Shown here piece by piece: positions 24,727 to 32,721 of a DNA stretch of 33,156 bases; positions within the stretch are counted from its first letter, which is position 1; every line of letters starts with the position of its first letter. The stretch lies in assembly GCA_903900805.1 (NCBI GenBank), contig CAIUOP010000014.1, forward strand, positions 1 to 33,156, in the 5' to 3' direction. The position numbers and the translations under genes were made by a program. The notes under the pieces are model-generated. The model had not been told where the DNA came from, searched no databases, and worked only from the letters and a program-made list of their open reading frames with translations. This DNA comes from an uncultured beta proteobacterium (GTDB lineage Bacteria; Pseudomonadota; Gammaproteobacteria; Burkholderiales; Burkholderiaceae).

Positions 24727-24843
24727 ATGCCCAAAATAGGCCCTCTCTATAGTATTCTGAACAGCATATGGCAAAACCTATTTCCCTCGAAAAAATTCTC
24801 TTTAGCCAAGGCTTTGGCACGCGTCGCTACTGTAGTGATCTAG
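24727..24843 (+). CDS. Possible 38-codon upstream ORF overlapping rsuA
   Basis: An ATG at 24727 follows a good Shine-Dalgarno sequence (AAGGAG, 24716-24721) by five bases and opens a 38-residue frame (starting MPKIGPLYSIL) that runs into the rsuA gene in another frame and ends at TAG 24841-24843. rsuA itself has no visible ribosome-binding site at its ATG (24768). The small frame may couple translation to rsuA; the peptide has no recognisable domain. Confidence 0.3.
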   Translation: MPKIGPLYSILNSIWQNLFPSKKFSLAKALARVATVVI

Positions 24844-25493
24844 TATTTGCCGAGTTGGTAAAAGTCAATGGTGTGTTGGCGCAAGATCCTGAAGAACGTA
24901 TTGCCACCGAAGAATTGATTTTGAATGTTGAGGGGCAGAATTGGGAATTTCACGAAAAAGCCTATATCGCATTTAATAAGCCGCCTAATTACGAGTGCTC
25001 CCATAAAACGACTCACCACCCCAGCGTCTATAGTTTGTTGCCCACTCCCTTTGTAGAGCGTGGCCTGCAATGTGTGGGTCGCTTAGACTTTGACACTACT
25101 GGACTCCTCTTGATTTCGGATGATGGTCAGTTTATTCATAAAATGACAACGCCTAAAAAGAATATTGGTAAGGTCTATCAAATCACGACACCAGATCCTA
25201 TAACACAGGCTCAAATAGATCATCTCTTAAATGGCGTTATTTTGGATGAAGATCCGAAACCGTGTTTTGCCACAGGCTGTAAACAACTTTCAGAAAATAC
25301 TCTAGCGATGACGATAGTGGAAGGGCGTTATCATCAGGTCAAACGGATGATGGTTGCAGTAGGCAATCATGTTGATAAACTTCACCGTGTAGAAATTGGT
25401 GCCTATGTCATGCCTGCAGATCTAGCAGAGGGTGAATGGCGTTGGTTATATCCAGTAGATTTGCAGCAACTCTCAAAAAGTGTCGGCCCTTAA
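24768..25493 (+). CDS. rsuA: 16S rRNA pseudouridine synthase, RsuA family
   Basis: This 241-residue protein has an N-terminal S4-like RNA-binding domain (about 5-50), the family catalytic motif GRLDFDTTGLLL with Asp107, and the C-terminal EGRYHQVKRMM segment. These features fit RsuA, which converts U516 of 16S rRNA to pseudouridine; the related RluB/E/F enzymes are less likely but not excluded. An in-frame TAG lies shortly upstream of the ATG, so no longer start is possible. The pterin dehydratase gene begins at the next base after its stop codon. Confidence 0.82.
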   Translation: MAKPISLEKILFSQGFGTRRYCSDLVFAELVKVNGVLAQDPEERIATEELILNVEGQNWEFHEKAYIAFNKPPNYECSHKTTHHPSVYSLLPTPFVERGLQCVGRLDFDTTGLLLISDDGQFIHKMTTPKKNIGKVYQITTPDPITQAQIDHLLNGVILDEDPKPCFATGCKQLSENTLAMTIVEGRYHQVKRMMVAVGNHVDKLHRVEIGAYVMPADLAEGEWRWLYPVDLQQLSKSVGP

Positions 25494-25799
25494 ATGAAAC
25501 AAGCCCTCTTACCAGAAGATTTTGATTTTAAGAACAATATCTCCTTGTGGATACTAGATGAATCTCGGAAAATAATTTCTCGCGAATTTATCTTTGCTGA
25601 TTTCAAAGAGGCTTTTGAATTTATGACCTTGTGTGCACAGCATGCGGAAGAGATTGATCACCACCCCGATTGGTCAAACTCCTGGAATAAGGTAGCCGTT
25701 CATTTAAGCACCCATTCGAGCAAAGGTTTGACTGCATTAGATATTCAGATGGCTAAGGCAATGGATATATTTTCCCTACAAGTGCAGGTCAAGCACTAG
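25494..25799 (+). CDS. Pterin-4-alpha-carbinolamine dehydratase
   Basis: This 101-residue protein has the dehydratase signature EEIDHHPDWSNSWNKVAVHL, with active-site His56 and His57, a second conserved His74 (THSSKGLT) and Asp83. The enzyme recycles the carbinolamine formed by aromatic amino acid hydroxylases, or has a related role in pterin or molybdopterin metabolism. It starts directly after the rsuA stop (TAAATG), so the two are translated from one message. No phenylalanine hydroxylase gene is visible in the window. Confidence 0.85.
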   Translation: MKQALLPEDFDFKNNISLWILDESRKIISREFIFADFKEAFEFMTLCAQHAEEIDHHPDWSNSWNKVAVHLSTHSSKGLTALDIQMAKAMDIFSLQVQVKH

Positions 25800-25802
25800 T
25801 TA

Positions 25803-26018
25803 TTAATGCTCATCGCCTTCGTGATCTTCTTCGTTGATACTCATTAAGATTGTTGCAAGTAAGCCGTACACTACTTCGGTCGAGATCATGCCGTCTTCAT
25901 CTAGCTCGTCAATTAAGTCGTTTAGACAATCTTCCGTAGGCTCATTGAGCAAGGTCATTGCACATTCGCAGCCATAGTCAAAATCTTCGTCATTTTGGTT
26001 TTGGTCGTTGTCAGTCAT
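25803..26018 (-). CDS. Small acidic protein of unknown function
   Basis: This 71-residue, strongly acidic protein is rich in Asp, Glu and Asn and has three Cys (two as CEC). The AAGGA ribosome-binding site six bases before the ATG supports real expression. It converges on the pterin dehydratase gene with a three-base gap. I do not recognise a family; the acidic composition would suit a binding partner or regulator, but nothing more can be said. Confidence 0.6.
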   Translation of the reverse strand: MTDNDQNQNDEDFDYGCECAMTLLNEPTEDCLNDLIDELDEDGMISTEVVYGLLATILMSINEEDHEGDEH

Positions 26019-26106
26019 ATTTATCCTTAATTGATTCTTCAGAATAGCAAATTACCGTCAAATTTGGTGGTTTTTGCGGAAACTAAGATTGCCGCTCTAT
26101 TTTTGG

Positions 26107-26229
26107 GGTGGTGTAGGTGAGCCGATTATCTGCGATGTTGGCCCTGCAGTTGCCAATGCCATCTTTGCTGCCATTGGCAGGCCAGTGCGTAACTTCCCCC
26201 TGAGTAAAGAGGGCTTGAGTTTGGCTTAG
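26107..26229 (+). pseudogene. Relic of the 3' end of a molybdenum hydroxylase large-subunit gene
   Basis: One frame reads GGVGEPIICDVGPAVANAIF followed by AAIGRPVRNFPL and a stop at TAG 26227-26229. This matches the C-terminus of xanthine dehydrogenase/isoquinoline oxidoreductase-type molybdopterin subunits (GVGEP...PAxANAIFAATGKRxRxxP). Only about 40 codons remain, no start codon or upstream domain is present, and the frame upstream does not look like the family. A terminator-like hairpin follows. It lies in the 277-base gap before msrQ, which otherwise shows no gene. Confidence 0.7.
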
Positions 26230-26253
26230 AGTGCTAGTGAAGTTTCTGATGAA

Positions 26254-26286
26254 CGCGACCCATCCTTTAAACGGTGGGTCGTTTAA
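26254..26286 (+). terminator. Terminator-like hairpin downstream of the relic
   Basis: CGACCCA (26256-26262) and TGGGTCG (26275-26281) form a perfect 7-bp stem with a 12-base loop, followed by TTTAAT. It probably terminated the lost molybdenum hydroxylase gene and now lies ten bases before msrQ. Confidence 0.5.
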
Positions 26287-26295
26287 TATGCACTA

Positions 26296-26889
26296 ATGAA
26301 GTTCTTAAAGAGCACTCTATTTTTCATTTCGCTATTGCCATTAGGCCGCTTGATATGGCTTGGCTTTAATGATGATTTAGGAGCCAATCCCATCGAGTTT
26401 CTTACTCGTTCTACTGGTACTTGGGCGCTAGTATTTTTATGCGTTACTTTAGCAATGACGCCAATGCGCTTGCTCACTGGCTGGACTGCATGGATTGGGT
26501 GGCGCCGGATGTTTGGCCTCTTTTGCTTCTTTTATGCCTCTATTCATTTTGCAATTTGGTTTTGGCTTGATCAAAATATAGATCTTCAGGCGATGTGGGC
26601 TGATGTAGTTAAGCGCCCCTTTATTACGATGGGCTTTACGACATTCGTGCTACTGATTCCTTTAGCTCTGACATCTAATCACTGGGCTGTTCGTACCTTA
26701 GGCAGGCGCTGGAGTCTGCTTCATAAACTGGTTTATGTGATTGCTTGTACAGCAGTGATCCATTATTGGTGGCATAAGGCCGGTAAGAATGATTTACAGA
26801 CAGTTTGGATCTACGGCATGGTTATTTTATTGCTGCTCTTATGTCGCTTGCCTTGGTTACGAATGAGGCTGCAGAAAATGCGCTCTTGA
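26296..26889 (+). CDS. msrQ: MsrQ, haem-binding membrane subunit of methionine sulfoxide reductase
   Basis: This 197-residue integral membrane protein has several hydrophobic segments, with conserved His84 (ASIHFAIWFW), His143 (LLHKLVYVIA) and His156 as haem-ligand candidates, as in YedZ/MsrQ of the ferric-reductase-like family. It passes electrons from the respiratory chain or a flavin reductase to MsrP. msrP and msrQ are usually adjacent, often overlapping; here msrP ends at 444, about 26 kb away on the same strand, and msrQ has no clear Shine-Dalgarno sequence, as if translational coupling had been lost. Confidence 0.88.
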   Translation: MKFLKSTLFFISLLPLGRLIWLGFNDDLGANPIEFLTRSTGTWALVFLCVTLAMTPMRLLTGWTAWIGWRRMFGLFCFFYASIHFAIWFWLDQNIDLQAMWADVVKRPFITMGFTTFVLLIPLALTSNHWAVRTLGRRWSLLHKLVYVIACTAVIHYWWHKAGKNDLQTVWIYGMVILLLLLCRLPWLRMRLQKMRS

Positions 26890-26927
26890 TTTTAGAGCTC
26901 GGAATGTGACTCTCATACAATGGCCTC

Positions 26928-27245
26928 ATGAATACCTACCTCAGACTCGTCTTTTGCCTTACCTTAGTAAGTTGCTCAGCAACTGAAGGTCCGCCGCCCA
27001 AGGGTTCGCAGACCGGCTCTGCTTATACCTCTGAGCAATTGCGAGAATTCAACAATCAACCTATCTCACCAGTGGAAGGTCCTTTCGGCCCGGTAGCGAT
27101 GCCTGAACGTGAGATGGAATTGTCAAAACAGCCACCTGAGAATTCAAAATATTTCAGCCCCCCACAGGGTGAGCAGGAGGCGGAGGCGATTGAAACCCAA
27201 TCTGCCGAACCCTATACCCCAAGCACCCCCGTTTATCGCTTCTAG
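26928..27245 (+). CDS. Small proline-rich putative lipoprotein
   Basis: This 105-residue protein has a short hydrophobic N-terminus ending in a lipobox (LVSC, Cys16), then a region rich in Pro, Glu, Gln and Ser with no recognised domain. It should be lipidated and exported to the outer or inner membrane. It lies between msrQ and a periplasmic PPIase gene in the same direction. Confidence 0.6.
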   Translation: MNTYLRLVFCLTLVSCSATEGPPPKGSQTGSAYTSEQLREFNNQPISPVEGPFGPVAMPEREMELSKQPPENSKYFSPPQGEQEAEAIETQSAEPYTPSTPVYRF

Positions 27246-27295
27246 CTTTGGGCTACTGTTAATATTAAGGCTCATTTTTTGAAAGACCAAGTCTC

Positions 27296-28138
27296 ATGAA
27301 TTCATTATCCCTCTCATTTAAATCGAAGTTAAACATCTTGCTTGCTACCAGTTTTTTATCGCTTGCATTGATTGGTAGTGCACATGCTCAGCTCAGTGGT
27401 TTGCCAATTAATGCTGCAGCTTCTGTGAATGGCACGATCATCACTAACGATATGGTAGAGCAGGGTATTAAGATGGCTATTTCACAGGGTCAGCAAGATT
27501 CCCCTGAGCTGCGCAGAGCAGTAGTCCAGAAATACATTGAAGTCTTGTTACTTTCACAGCGGGCTGAAAAAAATGGTTTAGCAAACTCAGAAAAAGCGAA
27601 CACGCAACTCATGTTGATACGTCAAAATTATTTGGCAGATCTTGAGCTGTCTACATTTATGGCACAGAATCCAATTAGCGAGGCTGATATGCAAGCTGAG
27701 TACAACAATCAGATTGCTTCGCTTGGTTCTGGGGGCATGCTAGTCGAATATAAACTGAGTGATATCGCGATTGCTACTGAAGCAGATGCGCAAGCAGCAT
27801 TAAGTCGTATTAAAAAGGGCGAGCCTTTTGATAAGGTGGCAAAGAGTATCTCTCTCGCACCCAATAAAGTTCAAGGTGGCGCAGTGGGTTGGGTTCAGGC
27901 TGGAGAGGTTCCACCACAGATTGCGACGGTATTACTAAGTCTGGCTAAAGGACAGGTATCACCTACTCCTATTCAGATGCAACAGAGCTGGTATTTATTG
28001 AAGCTGGAAGATAAAAGAAGCAGCAAGCCACCCTCATTCGAACAAGCCAAGCCTGCAATTCGGAATGGCTTAGCACAAAGAAAGCAATTTGAGTTTTTAT
28101 CGCAGATCGCTAAAGAATCTAAGATTGTGATTCAGTAA
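27296..28138 (+). CDS. Parvulin-type peptidyl-prolyl cis-trans isomerase (SurA/PrsA-like)
   Basis: This 280-residue exported protein has a signal peptide (cleavage probably after AHA before QLSGLPI), an N-terminal SurA-like chaperone region beginning VNGTIITNDMVEQG (about 45-140) and a single rotamase domain (about 145-240) with GEPFDKVAKSIS and GGAVGWVQAGEVPP. It would help fold outer membrane and secreted proteins. SurA proper has two parvulin domains, so this is a shorter relative. Confidence 0.87.
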   Translation: MNSLSLSFKSKLNILLATSFLSLALIGSAHAQLSGLPINAAASVNGTIITNDMVEQGIKMAISQGQQDSPELRRAVVQKYIEVLLLSQRAEKNGLANSEKANTQLMLIRQNYLADLELSTFMAQNPISEADMQAEYNNQIASLGSGGMLVEYKLSDIAIATEADAQAALSRIKKGEPFDKVAKSISLAPNKVQGGAVGWVQAGEVPPQIATVLLSLAKGQVSPTPIQMQQSWYLLKLEDKRSSKPPSFEQAKPAIRNGLAQRKQFEFLSQIAKESKIVIQ

Positions 28139-28157
28139 ATCGCTTTCTCGAGAATGC

Positions 28158-28183
28158 AAAAAGAGCTCCGTAGAGCTCTTTTT
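28158..28183. terminator. Rho-independent terminator, bidirectional
   Basis: AAAAAGAGCTC (28158-28168) pairs perfectly with GAGCTCTTTTT (28173-28183) around a CGTA loop, flanked by T-tracts on both strands. It serves the PPIase gene on the plus strand and folA on the minus strand, whose stop codon touches the last base of the stem. Confidence 0.85.
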
Positions 28184-28671
28184 TATTTACGCTCAAGCGT
28201 CACAAAGTTAAAACGGATATCACCCTCAGATCCCGGGGTACGCTCTATCTCTTTCCAAGAAGTTACATCCGGAACTTCAAAGAAAGTATCACCATCGTTT
28301 ACGTCGATATCAATTTCAGTGATATAAAGACGATCCGCTTTGGCAAATGCTTGTTTAAAGAGTTGTTCACCACCAATCACAAATACACGTGGAGCTTCAC
28401 TTAAGCGATTTAAGGCCTCATCTAAAGAGCCTGCAAGTTCTGCGCCCTCCAGTTGGAACTGTGCATTACGACTCACCACAATATTGCGACGGCCAGGTAG
28501 TGGGCGGCCAATCGATTCCCAAGTCTTGCGGCCCATGATGACTGGGTGACCCATTGTGACACGCTTAAAGAATTGCAAATCCGCTGAGATCTTCCAGGGC
28601 ATTTGGTTATCACGGCCAATGACGTAATTGCGCGAGCGCGCAACAATCATCGAAATAGCAGGCTGCATCAT
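28183..28671 (-). CDS. folA: Dihydrofolate reductase
   Basis: This 162-residue chromosomal-type enzyme reduces dihydrofolate to tetrahydrofolate with NADPH. Visible features are MIVARSRNYVIGRDNQMPW, active-site Asp31 (ISADLQFFK), GRKTWESIGRPLPGRRN and VIGGEQLF. It follows thyA by 17 bases on the same strand, the common folate-cycle pairing: ThyA makes dihydrofolate and FolA recycles it. A start one codon later is equally possible. Confidence 0.95.
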   Translation of the reverse strand: MMQPAISMIVARSRNYVIGRDNQMPWKISADLQFFKRVTMGHPVIMGRKTWESIGRPLPGRRNIVVSRNAQFQLEGAELAGSLDEALNRLSEAPRVFVIGGEQLFKQAFAKADRLYITEIDIDVNDGDTFFEVPDVTSWKEIERTPGSEGDIRFNFVTLERK

Positions 28672-28688
28672 TAATTACTCTCTTATTC

Positions 28689-29483
28689 TTAGATCGCTAC
28701 CGGAGCTTTAATATGTGGATGTGATTCGTAGCCGAGGATTTCAAAATCTTCGAACTCGTAATCAAAAATAGAATCTGGTTTTCGCAGAATGTTAAGTTTT
28801 GGCAATGGGAAAAAATCTCTGGATAGTTGAAGATCGACTTGTTCTAAATGGTTACTGTACAGATGGCAATCGCCACCAGTCCAAATAAAGTCGCCAACCT
28901 CTAAGTTACATTGCTGCGCCATCATGTGTGTGAGTAGGGCATAGCTAGCAATGTTGAACGGGACGCCCAGGAAAATATCAGCACTGCGCTGATAGAGCTG
29001 GCAGGATAACTTGCCGTCAGCAACGTAGAACTGAAAAAAGGCATGGCAAGGTGCCAATGCCATGCGAGGAATATCTGCTACGTTCCATGCAGACACAATG
29101 ATGCGACGTGAATCCGGATTCTTTTTGATGGTTTCAACCACCTCAGAGATTTGATCAATATGTTTTCCGTTAGGTGCCGGCCATGAGCGCCACTGGTAAC
29201 CATAGATAGGACCAAGTTCACCATCGGGCGCTGCCCATTCATTCCAGATCGATACGCCTCGTTCTTTAAGCCAATTGTTATCGGTGCTGCCTTTCAGAAA
29301 CCAGAGTAATTCATAGATAATGGACTTCAGGTGAAGCTTCTTGGTAGTGACCATCGGAAAGCCTTCAGCCAGATTAAAGCGCATCTGGTGACCAAATACC
29401 GAGATAGTGCCTGTACCAGTCCTATCAGACTTTTGGACGCCTTTGGCAAGGACTTCTTTCATGAGATCGTGATATTGGCGCAT
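28689..29483 (-). CDS. thyA: Thymidylate synthase
   Basis: This 264-residue protein has the full E. coli-length ThyA fold. The nucleophile Cys146 lies in [12 protein letters not shown], Arg21 in DRTGTG binds phosphate, and [10 protein letters not shown] and [20 protein letters not shown] complete the signature. It methylates dUMP with methylene-tetrahydrofolate. It lies between the FNR-like gene and folA in one direction. Confidence 0.97.
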   Translation of the reverse strand: MRQYHDLMKEVLAKGVQKSDRTGTGTISVFGHQMRFNLAEGFPMVTTKKLHLKSIIYELLWFLKGSTDNNWLKERGVSIWNEWAAPDGELGPIYGYQWRSWPAPNGKHIDQISEVVETIKKNPDSRRIIVSAWNVADIPRMALAPCHAFFQFYVADGKLSCQLYQRSADIFLGVPFNIASYALLTHMMAQQCNLEVGDFIWTGGDCHLYSNHLEQVDLQLSRDFFPLPKLNILRKPDSIFDYEFEDFEILGYESHPHIKAPVAI

Positions 29484-29518
29484 ATGAATATTGGTAAAAA
29501 TGGGTGATTAGTTATAGC

Positions 29519-30565
29519 TTACTCGAATGTGGGCGGGCTCACCCCAAGAACCTGATGAAGCTTTGTTGAGGTAGTGGTGTACTGGAGCTGAATATGTTTT
29601 TCTGGGTTGAGATAAGCGGCTGCAGCAAAGGCCGCTAATGCCGCCTCATGAAATCCCGACAGAATAAGTTTTTTCTTGCCTGGGTAAATATTGATATCCC
29701 CGACGGCGTATATGCCGGGAATGCTGGTCTGAAACTTCTCCGTATCGACAGCCACTTGCTTGCGGTCAATATCTAGCCCCCAATCGGCAATCGGCCCAAG
29801 TTTGGGTGAGAGGCCAAAAAAGATCAGTAGATCATCTACTGAAATTGAATGATCTTTGCCATCAATATCAGTAACACTAATTTTTGAGATCTGATCATGC
29901 TCAACCTCATAGTTGGTAATTTGCCCAATTAATAATTGCATTTGCTTGTTTTTGCAAAGCTCACGCATTTTGGCGATAGATGCAGGTGCTGCTTTAAAGT
30001 CATCACGCCGATGGATCAGAGTGACGCTGGCAGCCTTGTCAGAAAAATGCAGTGCCCAATCTAAAGCAGCATCACCACCACCACAAATGACTATCTTTTT
30101 ACCGGTAAATTGCTCGGGATTCTTAACGCTGTAGAAAACCTGTTTACCCACAAAAGCCTCTATGCCAGGCAGATTGAGGGTGCGAGGCTGAAAGGCTCCT
30201 ACGCCACCAGCAATAAAGACGGTCTTACTCAAGAAATGCTGGTCTTTAGAGGTGGTAATTAAAAAACGACCATCAGCTTGTTTTTCAAGCTGGGTCACTT
30301 CTTGTCCCAAATGAAATTGGGCACCAAATGGTTTAATTTGCTTAAGCAGATTTTCAGTGAGCTCACGTCCAGTGCAAACTGGAATGGCAGGAATATCGTA
30401 AATGGGTTTATCTGGATAAAGCTCGATGCATTGTCCGCCAGCTTCTGGAAGAGAATCAATGACATGCGCTTTGATTTCTAGCAGGCCAAGTTCGAAGACT
30501 TGAAAGAGACCCACAGGCCCCGCGCCAATAATGACAGCGTCGGTTTGTGTAGGTGAGTGCAGCAC
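29519..30565 (-). CDS. Ferredoxin/flavodoxin-NADP reductase, thioredoxin-reductase-like type
   Basis: This 348-residue flavoprotein has an N-terminal FAD motif ([11 protein letters not shown], 12-22), an NADPH-binding motif ([12 protein letters not shown]), and a [20 protein letters not shown] segment characteristic of TrxR-like ferredoxin reductases of the YumC type. It lacks the redox CxxC of thioredoxin reductase. The fdxA gene lies 27 bases upstream on the same strand, a natural redox partner. Together they would move electrons between NADPH and ferredoxin. Confidence 0.9.
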   Translation of the reverse strand: MLHSPTQTDAVIIGAGPVGLFQVFELGLLEIKAHVIDSLPEAGGQCIELYPDKPIYDIPAIPVCTGRELTENLLKQIKPFGAQFHLGQEVTQLEKQADGRFLITTSKDQHFLSKTVFIAGGVGAFQPRTLNLPGIEAFVGKQVFYSVKNPEQFTGKKIVICGGGDAALDWALHFSDKAASVTLIHRRDDFKAAPASIAKMRELCKNKQMQLLIGQITNYEVEHDQISKISVTDIDGKDHSISVDDLLIFFGLSPKLGPIADWGLDIDRKQVAVDTEKFQTSIPGIYAVGDINIYPGKKKLILSGFHEAALAAFAAAAYLNPEKHIQLQYTTTSTKLHQVLGVSPPTFE

Positions 30566-30592
30566 GAATTCTCGAAGGGGGGGATTAAGAAA

Positions 30593-30916
30593 TTACTTTA
30601 CTAGCTGATCGAGTTTATTTTTAACATCTTTCCACTCATCCGCATCAGGAAGGCCAGCTTTAGACTTAGTAATAGAGTCCCAGCCCGCGGATAGATCAGC
30701 ATTGAGTTTGATAAAGGCCTGTTGATCGCTAGGAACGTCATCTTCAGCATAAATAGCATTTACAGGACACTCTGGAACACAGACAGCGCAGTCAATGCAC
30801 TCATCTGGATCGATTACTAAAAAATTGGGGCCTTCACGGAAGCAGTCAACTGGGCAAACATCAACGCAGTCGGTATATTTGCAACGGATGCAGGATTCAG
30901 TAACAACGTAAGTCAT
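30593..30916 (-). CDS. fdxA: 7Fe ferredoxin FdxA
   Basis: This 107-residue ferredoxin has the cysteine pattern of Azotobacter ferredoxin I shifted by one: Cys9, Cys17 and Cys50 for the [3Fe-4S] cluster, Cys21, Cys40, Cys43 and Cys46 for the [4Fe-4S] cluster, plus non-ligand Cys12 and Cys25. The C-terminal extension ([17 protein letters not shown]) is typical of proteobacterial FdxA. It is first in a run of same-strand genes (fdxA, reductase, thyA, folA). Confidence 0.95.
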   Translation of the reverse strand: MTYVVTESCIRCKYTDCVDVCPVDCFREGPNFLVIDPDECIDCAVCVPECPVNAIYAEDDVPSDQQAFIKLNADLSAGWDSITKSKAGLPDADEWKDVKNKLDQLVK

Positions 30917-31091
30917 GATGTTTAATCTAAAGAGCCCTCAATGGGGACTGTTATTTATAAAACCTCAATTTTAGCTGAAATAGCCAATTTTTCAGGTGAG
31001 GCCCAATTTCTAGGCATAAAGACCCTTTTGAGGGCTTTATAAAATGAGGGCTATCCTTGGGGGTCGAAATTAAACAAAAAGAGCATCTATT

Positions 31092-32006
31092 ATGAAAATA
31101 CTCATTGTTGGGGCAGGCGGTATCGGTGGTTTCTTTGGTGCCAAGCTACAGCAGTCGGGCGCAGATATCACCTATCTATTACGTGAGCAGCGGCAGCGGT
31201 TAATCGTGGGCCAGGGCCTAACGATTGAGACTCCCAAGGGGAGTTTTACGATCCATCCAAAAACAGTTTTGGCTGATCAGTTAGAGCCTATTTATGATCT
31301 GATTATTTTGACATGTAAAGCTTTTGATTTAAATGACTCCTTAAAGTCCGTCGCCAAAGCAAGCTCAAAGGGTGTCATCCTCCCTTTTTTGAATGGCTTT
31401 ACACATCTTGAAGCCTTGGATCGTGAATTTGGTAAAGCACGCGTGATGGGCGGTGTAGCGCATATTGCGGCAACCATTTCTGAATCAGGTTCAGTAAAAC
31501 AGCTTACCGAAATAAACTCATTAACCATGGGCCCAAGAACACCAGAACAAGTAGCACTCTGCCAAGAATTATTTGCGCTATGTCAAAAATCCGATTTCGA
31601 CTCCTTTTATAAAGAGAATATTAATCAAGCTCTATGGGATAAATGGGTGTTCTTAGCAACCTTGGCTGGCATGACAACCATTTGTCGTGGCTCGATTGGC
31701 GAGATTGCAGCAACCCCCGATGGTAAAGAGCTGTGTAAGCGAATGTTTGCAGAGTGCTGCGCTATCGCCCTTAGTCAAAAGCATCCGATTGCTGAAAAGA
31801 CTCAATTAACTTCTGAAGCAATTCTGACAAAAGAAGGGTCACCTTCTACTGCTTCGATGCTCAGAGACTTGCTAGCAGGAAAGAAGAATGAATATCAACA
31901 CATCTTGGGTGATTTGATTGGTTTTGCTAGCAATAAATCGATTGACTGCCCCCTATTAAAAATCGCTTTTACCCATATGGCTGTAGAAAGTAAGAATAGA
32001 GTCTAA
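31092..32006 (+). CDS. Ketopantoate reductase-like (PanE/ApbA family) oxidoreductase
   Basis: This 304-residue protein has the N-terminal Rossmann motif VGAGGIGGFFGAKL (6-19), TCKAFDL with the conserved Lys, PFLNGFTHLE, and the C-terminal domain with NQALWDKWVFLATLAGMTTI, matching PanE. It would reduce 2-dehydropantoate with NADPH in coenzyme A synthesis, but paralogues with other 2-oxoacid substrates are common in Burkholderiaceae. It is divergent from fdxA with a 175-base gap that shows no other gene. Confidence 0.82.
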   Translation: MKILIVGAGGIGGFFGAKLQQSGADITYLLREQRQRLIVGQGLTIETPKGSFTIHPKTVLADQLEPIYDLIILTCKAFDLNDSLKSVAKASSKGVILPFLNGFTHLEALDREFGKARVMGGVAHIAATISESGSVKQLTEINSLTMGPRTPEQVALCQELFALCQKSDFDSFYKENINQALWDKWVFLATLAGMTTICRGSIGEIAATPDGKELCKRMFAECCAIALSQKHPIAEKTQLTSEAILTKEGSPSTASMLRDLLAGKKNEYQHILGDLIGFASNKSIDCPLLKIAFTHMAVESKNRV

Positions 32007-32106
32007 GCAAGGGCTTTCCCTAGGGCTTAGCTTTTCAAAAGGTCTGCCCCAATTGATTACACTTTAGGTATTGGCATCAATAAACCCCACTAGGAAAGAA
32101 TGGACC

Positions 32107-32646
32107 ATGGAAGAGTATCGGCTACAGATCGATAAAACAGCGAAGCCACTAATGATTATCGATTACACCTTTGGGGGTGATCGAAGTCTGGAGTTAATGA
32201 AATCTACCAATCTGCCTACTGCATTGCAAAACGCCAAGGTAAAGACGGAGTTTGACTTAGCGCATGCCTGGAGTGAGTTTGCTCGTAAGTATTTAGAGAC
32301 AACAAGAGAGATCGCAGCAACTCCTATTTGCTGGCAAGGACATTATGATCAGTTGGGTCGAGTGATGCTTGAAATGATGCGTTTAAGTAGAGATAAGCAA
32401 CAGATGATTGATACGGAAGGCGTTTATGAAATAATCCCCCATCTTGAGGAAATTCGCTTTGTTAGTAAACCCTCTAGCCTTGAGGATAAGATGTTTTGCC
32501 GTATCTGGCTTTCTTTAATTCGTCATCCAGCTTTTATTGAGATGGAGTTAGATGAAGATGAGTTGGCATCATTTAATTACTGGCAAGGTTTATTTACTAT
32601 TGCACTAGGTAAGACGAATACTGAGCTGCTAAAGCAGGCTGCTTAG
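32107..32646 (+). CDS. Conserved-looking hypothetical protein
   Basis: This 179-residue soluble protein starts at 32107 because an AGGAAAG ribosome-binding site precedes that ATG; a TTG 36 bases upstream would be an alternative. It is mostly alpha-helical by composition, with acidic and Met-rich stretches and no signal peptide. I do not recognise a family. It is 100 bases downstream of the PanE-like gene and ends before a strong bidirectional terminator. Confidence 0.6.
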   Translation: MEEYRLQIDKTAKPLMIIDYTFGGDRSLELMKSTNLPTALQNAKVKTEFDLAHAWSEFARKYLETTREIAATPICWQGHYDQLGRVMLEMMRLSRDKQQMIDTEGVYEIIPHLEEIRFVSKPSSLEDKMFCRIWLSLIRHPAFIEMELDEDELASFNYWQGLFTIALGKTNTELLKQAA

Positions 32647-32668
32647 TTCGTTTCGGCAGTAGACATAA

Positions 32669-32696
32669 AAAAAGCGCTCCGTGAAGAGCGCTTTTT
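32669..32696. terminator. Rho-independent terminator, bidirectional
   Basis: AAAAAGCGCTC (32669-32679) pairs with GAGCGCTTTTT (32686-32696) around a CGTGAA loop, with T-tracts on both strands. It separates the hypothetical gene from the convergent TRAP permease gene. Confidence 0.85.
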
Positions 32697-32721
32697 CTTT
32701 TAGCAAAACTGCTTACTTCCA

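Noticed and set aside
445..26295. Integrated prophage or transposon as the source of the region between msrP and msrQ.
   Set aside because: No integrase, transposase, phage structural gene, tRNA attachment site or flanking direct repeat was seen.
31010..31045. Hairpin-like CCCTTTTGAGGG segment upstream of the PanE-like gene.
   Set aside because: It has a mismatch, lies between two divergent gene starts where no terminator is expected, and has no T-tract.
32071..32106. TTG start for the hypothetical protein at 32107.
   Set aside because: The ATG at 32107 has a good AGGAAAG site and TTG is a rare start.
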